From contig CAMDQN010000026.1 of assembly GCA_945905925.1 (NCBI GenBank), forward strand, positions 1 through 55,860: a stretch of DNA of 55,860 nt, read 5' to 3'. Under the pieces are notes generated by a model. It was not told the origin of the DNA. It worked only from the letters and a program-made list of their open reading frames with translations, and ran no database searches. Below are positions 13,341 to 21,738 of the stretch, in pieces. How positions within the stretch are numbered: position 1 is the stretch's first letter; the number at the start of each line of letters is the position of its first letter. The DNA is from Singulisphaera sp. GP187 (GTDB lineage: Bacteria > Planctomycetota > Planctomycetia > Gemmatales > Gemmataceae). A program made the position numbers and the translations under genes.

Positions 13341-14054
13341 TCACTTCTTGCCGCGGCGCGGGTAGCCGATCTCGGCGATGTCGGCCGCGAGCAACTTGAG
13401 CGTTGCTTCGGGGTTGATCGCTCGCACCAGTTTCGTCGTGAGTGGCTTATGGTCGTAGACGTGCCGAACGTGTTCGAGCGTCAACGCGCGGCCCGATTCC
13501 TCATTCTCCAACCAGTAGTCGCTCGCCCAGGCGAGGTACGTTTCCGGCTTCCCGTCGTAGACCGAAAGTAAACCAACAGCGCCGTCCGGATCGCCGGGCA
13601 TACCGTCGAACCGGGCCGACACCGTCGGGAACTCGATCTCGCCGCGCTGCCACGCGACATCGCTGTACTCACGCCAGATGCACAACGTGGTGTCGGCCGG
13701 GTCAAACGCCGGCTGGTTCAGCCCGCTCTGAAACGCGACCGGCACGCGATCGAATACGCCCGGCCACACGCTTTTAGGCTTGCGATTGTACGGCGTCATC
13801 TCGGCTTCGTGCGCGAACCCCTTCAGGAAACACCCGCGATCGGTGAACAGCGCGTGGAGGTCGTCGCCGCAGCCGTCGCGCATCGACCCCATCTGCTCGC
13901 CCTTCGACCACTTCGAGTTGAACGAGTAGTAGCGGGACTCCCACTCCAGCGACATGATGGCGTCGAGCATCGCCATGCTCTGCATGAGGCGTTTGAGGGC
14001 GTCGATACCGGGCAGCCCGGACAGGTCGCGGGTGGAAATCAACGCGGCCTCCAA
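13341..14054 (-). CDS. Unknown protein between two ATP-grasp genes
   Basis: The product has 237 residues, without signal peptide or membrane segments. It starts at a TTG (14054) seven bases after the stop of the upstream ATP-grasp gene; no ATG follows for over 20 codons. Visible features are a Trp/Tyr-rich middle (WESRYYSFNSKWSKGEQMGSM, GCGDDLHALF, DTTLCIWREYSDVAW) and a C-terminal helix with VRAINPEATLKLLAADIAEIGYP. I do not recognise a family with certainty. Its tight coupling to the ligase suggests a common function. Confidence 0.6.
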   Translation of the reverse strand: MEAALISTRDLSGLPGIDALKRLMQSMAMLDAIMSLEWESRYYSFNSKWSKGEQMGSMRDGCGDDLHALFTDRGCFLKGFAHEAEMTPYNRKPKSVWPGVFDRVPVAFQSGLNQPAFDPADTTLCIWREYSDVAWQRGEIEFPTVSARFDGMPGDPDGAVGLLSVYDGKPETYLAWASDYWLENEESGRALTLEHVRHVYDHKPLTTKLVRAINPEATLKLLAADIAEIGYPRRGKK

Positions 14055-14061
14055 GAAAAGG

Positions 14062-15084
14062 TTACCTCAGCCCACACCGCGCCGTCGCGGCGTCGAGAAT
14101 CATGCCAATGAGTTGCGGATACGTCAGTCCCATGCGGTACGCGAGGTAGCACAAGTCGCCTGAGTCCGGGTTCAGTCCCGGCAGAGGATTCACTTCCAAG
14201 AAATACGGCACACCGTCGCGGACGCGGAAGTCCAGACGGGCCAAGTCGCGACATCCAAGGCCCACGTAAATGGCCATCGCGTCGGCTTCGATGGCACGTG
14301 TCACGTCGGGTGGAAGTTTCGCGGGAGCGACGTACTCCACCGAGTCGTGCCAGTTGCGCTTCACTTCCAGGCTATACACGAAGTCGGCGGACGATTGCTT
14401 CGGTATGATCTGCATAATGCCGATCGACTGCGGCGGGTCGTTCCCGCACAGCCCAATCGTCACCTCGTCGCCACTAATGAACTCTTCGACCAACACCGGT
14501 TGCTGATAGTCCTTCCACAAGCCCACGACGGTTGGGCCGAGCTCCTCGAGCGTCTTGATCAGGCACCGGTTGCGGATGCCTTTGCTTGAGCCTTCACAGG
14601 TAGGCTTTGCGATCACCGGAAGCGTTAGCCCGGCTTCTTCGAGGATCGGCGGGAACTCCGCGAAGTCGCCATCGTACTCGCACCCGATGGGCGCGAGCGT
14701 GATGCCTTTGGGGATGGTGACACCGAGCGACTCCGCGACGCGTCGCGTCATTTCCTTGTCGAGCGCCACTGCGAGTGCAAGCGGATCGGAGCCGGAGTAG
14801 GGAATGCCGAGCATCTCGCAAACGGCCGGGACGCGGGCCTCGCGCGAGCGGCTCACGCCCACCCCCTCCGCGAAGTTGAACACCAGATCGGGAGGGTTCT
14901 TCAAAATGGCTTCGAGGAACGGGCGGCCATCGCCGAGTTCCGTGACCGTGTGACCGAGCGCGCGGAACACCTCGCTGAGAGCCTTCACGACGGCAGGCGA
15001 GTCGAACTCTTCGTGAAGGTCGTCCGGCGCCCCGGTCGGGAGCTGGCCATCCGGCTTGAGGGTACACGCGATTCCGATTCGCAT
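14062..15084 (-). CDS. Second D-Ala-D-Ala-ligase-like ATP-grasp enzyme
   Basis: The product has 340 residues from the ATG at 15084, preceded by AGGAG at 8 nt spacing. It shows DLVFNFAEGVGVSRSREARVPAV, PYSGSDPLALAVALDK, LPVIAKPTCEGSSKGI, VLVEEFISGDEVTI, and a C-terminal metal site LDFRVRDGVPYFLEVNPLPGLNP. The AEG and SREAR segments correspond to substrate-side loops of D-Ala-D-Ala ligases, but the protein is divergent and not placed next to mur or ddl genes. With the paralog at 12108-13175 it could perform two successive ligations. Preceded by a small membrane protein gene and a hairpin at 15100-15147. Confidence 0.8.
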   Translation of the reverse strand: MRIGIACTLKPDGQLPTGAPDDLHEEFDSPAVVKALSEVFRALGHTVTELGDGRPFLEAILKNPPDLVFNFAEGVGVSRSREARVPAVCEMLGIPYSGSDPLALAVALDKEMTRRVAESLGVTIPKGITLAPIGCEYDGDFAEFPPILEEAGLTLPVIAKPTCEGSSKGIRNRCLIKTLEELGPTVVGLWKDYQQPVLVEEFISGDEVTIGLCGNDPPQSIGIMQIIPKQSSADFVYSLEVKRNWHDSVEYVAPAKLPPDVTRAIEADAMAIYVGLGCRDLARLDFRVRDGVPYFLEVNPLPGLNPDSGDLCYLAYRMGLTYPQLIGMILDAATARCGLR

Positions 15085-15099
15085 GGAGAGCACTCCTAG

Positions 15100-15147
15100 C
15101 GTGTCGCTTGAGACTTCGCGAATTTTCGCAAAGCCTCAAGCGACACG
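15100..15147. repeat. Hairpin between small membrane protein and ATP-grasp genes
   Basis: CGTGTCGCTTGAG (15100-15112) and CTCAAGCGACACG (15135-15147) are perfect 13-bp arms; CTT and GCGAA pair with TTCGC and AAG inside. It touches the stop of the small membrane protein gene and may be an intercistronic terminator. Confidence 0.65.
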
Positions 15148-15149
15148 TT

Positions 15150-15386
15150 TCATTTCGGTTTCGCCTTCTGCATCAGAGTCCACGCGCCGTAGCCGTACAC
15201 CGCGGCCATGATCGCGCCAACCGCGCCACCGATGAGGTAAAGGCCTTTACTATTCGCGAACGCCGGATCGAACGCGCGGTAGAGCATGAAGGCCGCGACC
15301 CCGGCGGCCACCAGAGCCCAGATGAGCGCGCCAGAGAAATCCTGATTACCCGACTTCTTCGGGTCGGGTGGAGGTGTCGCTGACAT
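15150..15386 (-). CDS. Small two-helix membrane protein
   Basis: A 78-residue protein with a polar N terminus (SATPPPDPKKSGNQDF), two hydrophobic segments (about residues 20-37 and 49-68) and a basic end (MQKAKPK). A GAGG site precedes the ATG. No family recognised. It lies between the aminomutase and the ATP-grasp genes on the same strand. Confidence 0.6.
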   Translation of the reverse strand: MSATPPPDPKKSGNQDFSGALIWALVAAGVAAFMLYRAFDPAFANSKGLYLIGGAVGAIMAAVYGYGAWTLMQKAKPK

Positions 15387-15424
15387 CTCATTGCCTCGAC
15401 AGCGGAAAGGGCGTCCTGATGGAA

Positions 15425-15459
15425 CGAATAACCCCAGGCTACAAGCCCGGGGTTATTCG
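15425..15459 (-). terminator. Hairpin downstream of the aminomutase gene
   Basis: CGAATAACCCC (15425-15435) and GGGGTTATTCG (15449-15459) are perfect 11-bp arms with inner GGCT/AGCC, 17 nt after the stop of the aminomutase. No T-run on the minus strand. Confidence 0.6.
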
Positions 15460-15476
15460 GGAAAGGGTCGGACGGT

Positions 15477-16937
15477 TTACCCGTTCTGGGCGGTGTGACC
15501 GTTCCCGTTTCCGTTGTTGCTCAACATCGGGAGTGGGATGATCGGCCGCAGCGCGCCGCTGGCGTTGCCTTCAGCCGGTTCGCCGTCGGCGCCTTCGCCA
15601 CCGCACCCTTCGCGAACCACGCGCGGCTTGCGCCGCGCCATCCGCTCGTTGTTCTCTGGAATCAGCGCGGTCTTGTCGCCTTGCAGCAGGCCGCTCACGC
15701 CGCGGGTGTTCGTCGGCTGACCGTTCAAGCCGGGTTTGTCTTCCGCCTGATAGCGGATCAGCATCCCCTCGTAGTTCCGCAACACCACCGCGTCATCGGA
15801 CATCGAGACGAGGTAGTTCGGCATCATCGGGATCTTCCCGCCGCCGTGTGGGCTGTCCACGACGTAAGTGGGAATGCCGATGCCGCTCGTGTGACCACGC
15901 AGACCTTCCATGATCTCCAGACCCTTCCACACGCTCGTGCGGAAGTGCCCGGCCCCGGTCACCGGGTCGCAGTGGAACAGGTAGTACGGTCGCACCTTTG
16001 CCTTGAGCAACCCGCGTAGCAGTGAGCGCATGGTGCCGAGGTCGTCGTTCACGCCCTTCAGTAACACCGAATGGTTGTTGATCGGCATCCCGGCTCGCAG
16101 CAGTGACTTGCACACGCGAACCGCTTCCGGCGTCACTTCTCGCGGGTGGTTGAAGTGTGTCTGGATGTAGACTTTCTCTGCGGAGCCTAACAAGTCGATC
16201 AGTTCGGGATCGTACAACCGCTGCGGCAGCGTGACCGGCACGCGCGTGCCGATGCGGATCACATCGACGTGGTTGATCGCTTTCAGGCTCTCCAGGTAGA
16301 AACGGAGCTTGCCGACGGGAAGCGTGAGCGGGTCGCCACCGGACACGATCACGTCCTTGATCTCGCGGTGCGAGCGAATGTAATCGATCATTCGCTCGTC
16401 GTCGGCGCTGACGCCCTCCCAGCCACCACGAGTGAGTGTGGCGCGCTTGCGCGTGCAGTACCGGCAGTACATCGTGCAGTTGGGAGTGGTAACAAGAAGC
16501 GCGCGATCCGGGTAGCGGTGTGTCAGACCGGGCACCGGCGAGTCTTTGTCTTCTTCGAGCGGATCGTCGAGTTCATACCCTGATGGGTTCTCAGCTTCCA
16601 GCGGCGACGGCACCGACTGCAACCTGATCGGATCGTTCGGGTCTTCAGGGTCGATGAGCGAGAAGTAGTACGGCGGGATGGCGAGTTTGTATTCGCCCTC
16701 CAAGCGGCCGAGTGCTTCCAGTTCGTCAGGGCTGAAGTGGAGCAGGTTGCGCAGTTGACGAATCGAGCGGATGGAGTTGTGGGTCTGCCACCTCCAGTCG
16801 TCCCACTGCTCGTCACTGACATCCCTCCAGAGCGGGTGTCGCCGCGGAAGACTCGGGGGATCTTCGTCCTCGGACCCACTCACGGTCGGAGGGACCGCAT
16901 GCTCAACGAGCGGGTGTCGGGCGTCGGACTCGAACAT
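15477..16937 (-). CDS. kamA: Lysine 2,3-aminomutase family radical SAM enzyme
   Basis: The product has 486 residues from the ATG at 16937, which has GGAGGT ten bases upstream; the GTG at 16955 lies over that site and is less likely. The radical SAM cluster CTMYCRYCTR (CxxxCxxC) follows an ALLVTTPN strand. PHGGGKIP carries the PLP lysine, and the aspartates in FHCDPVTGAGHFR and YVVDSP correspond to those that hold the lysine side-chain amine in clostridial lysine 2,3-aminomutase. That supports interconversion of L-lysine and beta-lysine. The Gly/Asn-rich C-terminal tail (about residues 420-486) is extra. EpmB-type EF-P modification enzymes are relatives, but no epmA or efp lies nearby. Neighbouring ATP-grasp genes may use the product. 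Confidence 0.85.
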   Translation of the reverse strand: MFESDARHPLVEHAVPPTVSGSEDEDPPSLPRRHPLWRDVSDEQWDDWRWQTHNSIRSIRQLRNLLHFSPDELEALGRLEGEYKLAIPPYYFSLIDPEDPNDPIRLQSVPSPLEAENPSGYELDDPLEEDKDSPVPGLTHRYPDRALLVTTPNCTMYCRYCTRKRATLTRGGWEGVSADDERMIDYIRSHREIKDVIVSGGDPLTLPVGKLRFYLESLKAINHVDVIRIGTRVPVTLPQRLYDPELIDLLGSAEKVYIQTHFNHPREVTPEAVRVCKSLLRAGMPINNHSVLLKGVNDDLGTMRSLLRGLLKAKVRPYYLFHCDPVTGAGHFRTSVWKGLEIMEGLRGHTSGIGIPTYVVDSPHGGGKIPMMPNYLVSMSDDAVVLRNYEGMLIRYQAEDKPGLNGQPTNTRGVSGLLQGDKTALIPENNERMARRKPRVVREGCGGEGADGEPAEGNASGALRPIIPLPMLSNNGNGNGHTAQNG

Positions 16938-17256
16938 ACGCCAGGTGACCTCCACGGGTCCGTGGTTCCCGGGCCGGCGCCACGCGGCGACCGACTCGTC
17001 GGGTGCGGTCCAACCGACGACACGCGCCGGAACGAGAACGCTTTAAGTACGAATCGTAACGCAGAGACTTTGAAAAACAAGTTGCACGACCAACGATACT
17101 GCCCGGTTTCCGCGCTTTTTTCGCGCCACCATCATTACATACCGAACCTTTCCGCGCGCCACGGACGGTATTCGACCTCTAATTCGGACATCACCGGTGG
17201 CGGATGGGCTTGACGGCGGGATAGCGAAGCCGTGAAACCCGGTCAACACGAAGGCG
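16938..17256. other. Intergenic region upstream of the aminomutase
   Basis: No supportable gene in about 320 bases between the aminomutase start and the stop of the glycosyltransferase gene. The part from about 17040 to 17200 is less GC-rich and probably holds the aminomutase promoter. No strong repeat was seen. Confidence 0.4.
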
Positions 17257-19119
17257 CTATTTTTCTTCCCGCGGCGGCGGACCATCCGCCTCGTCGCGGA
17301 AGTCGTAAAGCGTAAACGTCGCGGTGCGCGCGAGCGGGCGGCGCGTGTGCAGGTATTCCAGCGCGACACTCTTCGCAGGCGAGCCGTTCGGGTGTAACGA
17401 AACGACCGTGTGTCCCACCGCGAGGACTCGCGGACCGATCGCCAGCCGCATCTGGGCCGCGTTCGTCACTTCCACTTTCTGGCCATCCGCAGCGCGCGCG
17501 TCTTCGGGCACGAACTTTCGGAACGGCGGCTTATCGACTGCGGGATCGGTGCCGAAGTACCACACGGAAATCGGCGGTTCCCCGTTTGCGAGGTGCCACT
17601 TCTTGAGATCCGGCAACCCGTGGCCCCAATCGACGTTGGAATCGCTCACGCGCCAGGCTGCCGCTTGCATTCCCCCGTGAGCCTGGTTCAGATACCCCAA
17701 TCCGTGAGGCCACACCCACGCCGACGTTCCCACGAGCGCGAGAATCGCGATCAGCCCGAACCACGGCGCGCAGCGAGGGTATCCACGCCCGAGAGTGACC
17801 GCGACCGCGGCGTACCCAATCGCGACCGCCGGGAGCGCGAGCCGCACCCCGATCTGGAGCTTCGCGGTGAGCAGCGTCGCGAGCAACAGAAACGTGACGA
17901 GCGTAAGTGGGTTCGCCACAGCGCGCACTCGCGGAATAGCGATGAGCGCAAGCGCGAAGATCGGCAGCGGCACCTTCATCAGCAGGATTTCAGGGAAGTA
18001 GTACCGATAACTTTCGGGGTAGAAGGTGCCGTTGAGGTACGACGGACGACCGCGAGAGTTGTACCACCACTGAAACGCGAACGCACATACTGCGTGCGGC
18101 GTCCCCTCGGAGTTCTCGGCCCACGTATCGTACCGGGGCTTCAGAGGCTCGCCAGGCGGGATCGTTTTCGCGACGACCACGAACGGATGCTTCTCCGCTT
18201 CGGGGAACCCGAAGTACACCACGGCGATAGTGACCCCGATCACTATGATCGTCGCCGCGTTCACCACGGAGCGAAACACCGCGCCCGTGAGTTTCCAGCC
18301 CCAGGCTGTCAAACTCGCGCCCGCGGGTCGCGACATCGCCCCGGACGCGAACCGGTAACACACTTCAAACGACACGAGGATAAGACCACCGTAGAGCAGT
18401 GCGGAAATCTTGCACAGCGCCGCGACCCCGAACCACAGCCCCGGCAGGAGGAGACGTTTCCACCAGCCGCCGTCGCGCCCGGCGTGAACAGCGCGTGCGA
18501 ACGCCATCAGCGTGGCGCATACCGCGATGTCCGTGGTCGCGACCGACGCGTGTCCCAGGAAGTTCGGGTCGGTGGCGAGCAGTCCGGCCGCAATGCGCCC
18601 GGCCCACGCCCCGCCAACGGCCCGTCCGAGGCGCCACCCGGAGACGACTAACAGCCACAACCAACCGAGCGTGACCGCCCGCGCCCGCCGCAGCAGTTCC
18701 TGCTTCTCCTGTTGGTTCTCCAATCGCTTGTCGGCCCGGCGTTCGTGGACGTAAAGCGGTAGCGTGATCGCGTCGATTGGCAGCGGCATCACGCCGTTGG
18801 TCGCGGTAGAGTGGTGATCGAAGACCCGGAACGTGTTGTTGTCTCGCCGCAGCGTGCGAGGCCACTTTTGCGCCCCGGTCACGTCGGCCGCGTCCGCGCC
18901 CTTGTCGGGGTTCGCTTTCTTGCCGTGATCATGGTCCCACCCGCGCCACGCGTCCAGGCCAGCATCGAGATAAAACGGTTCATCGTAGGTGACGCCGAGC
19001 CTCGGGGCCGCGCTAAGGCACCACGCGGCCGTCCACGCGGCGAGCAACAGCAACCAGGGCGCGTCCACCCACCAGTGGGCACGAACCGGCGCGGGCGGGG
19101 TCAAGCCGTCGCTTGCCAT
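17257..19119 (-). CDS. GT39/PMT-like membrane glycosyltransferase
   Basis: The product has 620 residues from the ATG at 19119 (a GTG six bases upstream is possible). It has about ten hydrophobic segments. The first periplasmic loop contains LGVTYDEPFYLDAG, the DE motif of GT-C type ArnT/PMT enzymes, and the later SDSNVDWGHGLPDLKKW motif is typical of planctomycete dolichyl-phosphate-mannose-protein mannosyltransferase-like proteins. Such enzymes transfer sugars from polyprenyl phosphate on the outer side of the membrane. Acceptor unknown. It stands alone, with noncoding DNA on both sides. Confidence 0.75.
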   Translation of the reverse strand: MASDGLTPPAPVRAHWWVDAPWLLLLAAWTAAWCLSAAPRLGVTYDEPFYLDAGLDAWRGWDHDHGKKANPDKGADAADVTGAQKWPRTLRRDNNTFRVFDHHSTATNGVMPLPIDAITLPLYVHERRADKRLENQQEKQELLRRARAVTLGWLWLLVVSGWRLGRAVGGAWAGRIAAGLLATDPNFLGHASVATTDIAVCATLMAFARAVHAGRDGGWWKRLLLPGLWFGVAALCKISALLYGGLILVSFEVCYRFASGAMSRPAGASLTAWGWKLTGAVFRSVVNAATIIVIGVTIAVVYFGFPEAEKHPFVVVAKTIPPGEPLKPRYDTWAENSEGTPHAVCAFAFQWWYNSRGRPSYLNGTFYPESYRYYFPEILLMKVPLPIFALALIAIPRVRAVANPLTLVTFLLLATLLTAKLQIGVRLALPAVAIGYAAVAVTLGRGYPRCAPWFGLIAILALVGTSAWVWPHGLGYLNQAHGGMQAAAWRVSDSNVDWGHGLPDLKKWHLANGEPPISVWYFGTDPAVDKPPFRKFVPEDARAADGQKVEVTNAAQMRLAIGPRVLAVGHTVVSLHPNGSPAKSVALEYLHTRRPLARTATFTLYDFRDEADGPPPREEK

Positions 19120-19570
19120 CGGCACTGGTCCTGAGAGTCGGGCGGCGCTTCACGCAAATCGCGATGTGATGATACGGTGTTGGGGGTCGCGGTCGAGGAG
19201 GCTTTGCGACGAGACCCGACGTTTACGTTCGCGCTCGCCTTCGACTTGTTCCAGTCAGTGTGCTTCAGCGTTTCGAGAGTGTGCCGCCTCTCAGTCGTCG
19301 AGGAGTTCTGGTTTGTCACCCGCGACAATCGCGCCAATGTCGAGTTCGGACAGTCTGATGTCCGCAGCGTCGATCTGCGGACCGTTCCCGCGCCGTCGTG
19401 AAACGGGAACACGTCACCGAAACCATCGTCGCGGCGGGCGAAGATGAAAGCGCTCGGGGTCGAGGCCATTTCTGCGGGTCGCAGGGGATGCGACGTCTCA
19501 CTTAACCATCGTAGAGGATCAGCCGGACCCGACGGTTGCTCTCCAGGCGCGAACGACGTGGGCCGCACAT
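19120..19570. other. 450-base region with a possible gene remnant
   Basis: No intact gene. On the minus strand a short in-frame run ending at a TGA near 19298 reads DIRLSELDIGAIVAGDKPELLDD, which has the look of real protein, but it is closed by a stop about 40 codons upstream and has no clear start. A neighbouring frame gives DDGFGDVFPFHDGAG. I read this as a decayed or very short gene; confidence is low. Confidence 0.3.
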
Positions 19571-20710
19571 TCAGCGTGCGAAACGGAACGCGAGGTACAC
19601 CAACACGCCGGCAGACACGACCGTGGAGATCAGCGCGACCGGGCTGACAACCGTGTAGCCGATCCGCACGTTGGTTTCCGTCGGCGGCGCGGAGATCCCC
19701 GGCGACTCCGGCTTCCACCCGTCGCTCTCCCACCACGCCTCATCCTTGAGCGTGACCGGTTCGAGCGTCGCGCGGCTCGTCCACAGCGCGACGCTCCCGA
19801 ACAGGAGTAGCGAGAACGAGGCGATGTAAACGACGTTGGGCAGCACGATCACGCCGCCGTTCACCGCCAGGTCGATGAACAAGCCAAGCCCGTTGTTCAG
19901 CGCGTGCAGCAGGATCGGAGGCCAGATGGAACGGGTCACTATGTACACGAAGTGCAGGTAAGCGCCCATCAGGATGATGACGCACAGCAGCGACGGGTCC
20001 ATGTGCATCGCGGCGAACAGTACCGACGTGGTGAGCACCCCCGCGACGATCCCGTAGCGGGCGCACAGCCCGCGCCCCAGGAACCCGCGGCACCACAGTT
20101 CTTCGACCACTCCTGGACCGACCGCCACGGCCAGCGCCGTAAGGGGCCACGGGAACTGACCGAACACACCCTTGAGGCTCTTCACCGCGGGCGGCTCCAT
20201 TCCAGTCAACTGCCGGAACAGTTGTTGGATCAGCTCCGCTGAAATCATGAACCCCGGCACGATCAGCAACACGAGTACGACATGAAACCAGTGCGGGCGA
20301 CAGACACCGATCTGTCGCTTCCAGTCCGGCCCGATGCGCCGCGGCAGCACGAGAAGGATCAGCGCGAGCGAAGCGAATTGTGCCGCCAACATCCCCCACG
20401 CGAGCGACTGCCCGAACTCGCGCGGCATCGGCGGGCGCTCGCCCTCCGCCTTGCTGCGGTCCATCGAGTTGCCGAACCCGGCCAACTGCTCGTCCACGAA
20501 CTTGCCCGGCTCCGGCGCGGCGAGCACGTAGGCGATAAACACGACCAGGATGACGAGGATCGCGCCGAGCATCTGCACCGCGACGAACACCAAGCACCAC
20601 AGCACCGCTTCTAAAAACCCCGGCTTGGGAAGCGAAGGCGAGGGTGGCGGAGGCGCGTCCTCCGGTTCGGGGCGTGTGACCAGAGGCGGGTCGTTGGCAG
20701 GTTCGCTCAT
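19571..20710 (-). CDS. CPBP-family intramembrane metalloprotease
   Basis: The product has 379 residues. A Pro-rich cytosolic N terminus (EPEDAPPPPSPSLPKP) precedes about eight membrane segments. The three CPBP (Abi/CAAX protease) motifs are present: VVEELWCRGFL, FAAMHMDPSL and ILLHALNNGLG, giving the Glu, His and His/Asn residues that bind zinc and form the active site. Family members process prenylated or other membrane proteins, or have unknown targets. It starts 45 bases after the AMP nucleosidase stop, so the two are probably one transcript. The C-terminal 60 residues after the last core helix hold an extra soluble part and a final membrane segment. Confidence 0.85.
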   Translation of the reverse strand: MSEPANDPPLVTRPEPEDAPPPPSPSLPKPGFLEAVLWCLVFVAVQMLGAILVILVVFIAYVLAAPEPGKFVDEQLAGFGNSMDRSKAEGERPPMPREFGQSLAWGMLAAQFASLALILLVLPRRIGPDWKRQIGVCRPHWFHVVLVLLIVPGFMISAELIQQLFRQLTGMEPPAVKSLKGVFGQFPWPLTALAVAVGPGVVEELWCRGFLGRGLCARYGIVAGVLTTSVLFAAMHMDPSLLCVIILMGAYLHFVYIVTRSIWPPILLHALNNGLGLFIDLAVNGGVIVLPNVVYIASFSLLLFGSVALWTSRATLEPVTLKDEAWWESDGWKPESPGISAPPTETNVRIGYTVVSPVALISTVVSAGVLVYLAFRFAR

Positions 20711-20754
20711 GGTGTATCTTGTTAGAAGCGGCCGCCCGGCCTGGCCTACATTAA

Positions 20755-21537
20755 TCACCCCGGTCGCTCCTCGAACCGGAGGTGGCGCACGGACGTGCCG
20801 AAGTCGCGCAACTCCATCAGCGCCGAGATGCCCACCTCCAGATGCTTGCGAACGAACAGTTCGGTGACGGTGGCGTCGCTCTTCAAGGTTTTCACGCCTT
20901 CGGGTGTCATCGGGTTGTCCGATACCAGCAGGAGCGCGCCTTTCGGGATCCGGTTCACGAACCCCACCACATAAATCGTCGCGGTCTCCATGTCGATCGC
21001 GGTGGCGCGGATGTCACGCAGGTACTGCTTGAACCGGTCGTCGTGTTCCCACACGCGCCGGTTCGTCGTGTACACCGTACCGCTCCAGTAGTCGATATCG
21101 TGCTTGCCGCTCGCCGCCGCTACCGCGGCTTGCAACCGGAACGACGGCAGCGCCGGCACCTCCGGCGCGAGGTAATCGTGACTGGTTCCTTCTCCGCGAA
21201 TCGCCGCGATGGGCAAGATGAAGTCGCCGACCTTTGTGCTCTTCAGACCGCCGCACTTGCCGAGAAACAGCACGCCTTTGGGTTCGATTGCGGAGAGCAG
21301 GTCCATGACGGTCGCGGCCATCGCGCTACCCATCCCGAAGTTCAGGATGGTGATGTTCTCGGCAGTCGCGGAGGTCATGGGCCGGTCGCGGCCGAGGATC
21401 TCGACGCCGTACTTCTCGGCGAACAGTTCGACGTAATGCGCGAAGTTGGTGAGCAGGATGTACCGCCCGAACTGATCGACCGGCCGCCCGGTGTAACGCG
21501 GCAGCCAGTCCAGCACGATCTCCGCTTTCGTCTTCAT
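20755..21537 (-). CDS. amn: AMP nucleosidase (short form)
   Basis: The product has 260 residues from the ATG at 21537 with GGAG just upstream. It belongs to the PNP/UDP phosphorylase superfamily: ITILNFGMGSAMAATVMDLL, GVLFLGKCGGLKS, GEGTSHDYLAPEVPALPSF, and ATAIDMETATIYVVGF with the purine-binding Met-Glu pair, then LLVSDNPMTPEGVK. AMP nucleosidase splits AMP to adenine and ribose 5-phosphate. The E. coli enzyme is nearly twice as long because of an extra regulatory domain; this short form is the one seen in many other phyla. It precedes the CPBP protease gene. Confidence 0.82.
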   Translation of the reverse strand: MKTKAEIVLDWLPRYTGRPVDQFGRYILLTNFAHYVELFAEKYGVEILGRDRPMTSATAENITILNFGMGSAMAATVMDLLSAIEPKGVLFLGKCGGLKSTKVGDFILPIAAIRGEGTSHDYLAPEVPALPSFRLQAAVAAASGKHDIDYWSGTVYTTNRRVWEHDDRFKQYLRDIRATAIDMETATIYVVGFVNRIPKGALLLVSDNPMTPEGVKTLKSDATVTELFVRKHLEVGISALMELRDFGTSVRHLRFEERPG

Positions 21538-21738
21538 GTCACGCTCCGTCAAGTTTCGCTGATTGTGACGTGCGCGCGGACGAGTGGCAAGGTGCGGGGC
21601 TTCGCAAAAGGGTTTGCGCGGGTCTTCGTTGCGTGCCTCGCGCGCTTCGGGTAGCGTTATACCGTGCAACGCTCCGAGGGCGCCCGCCGTCACCCCGAAT
21701 CACCCCATCCCCTCCCACCCCCCGTGCTGGAGTCGCAG

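Noticed and set aside
12108-15084. Calling the ATP-grasp pair ddl for peptidoglycan
   Set aside because: Motifs show the ligase family only; no mur, ddl or van context and the paired arrangement with an aminomutase make a cell-wall role unproven.
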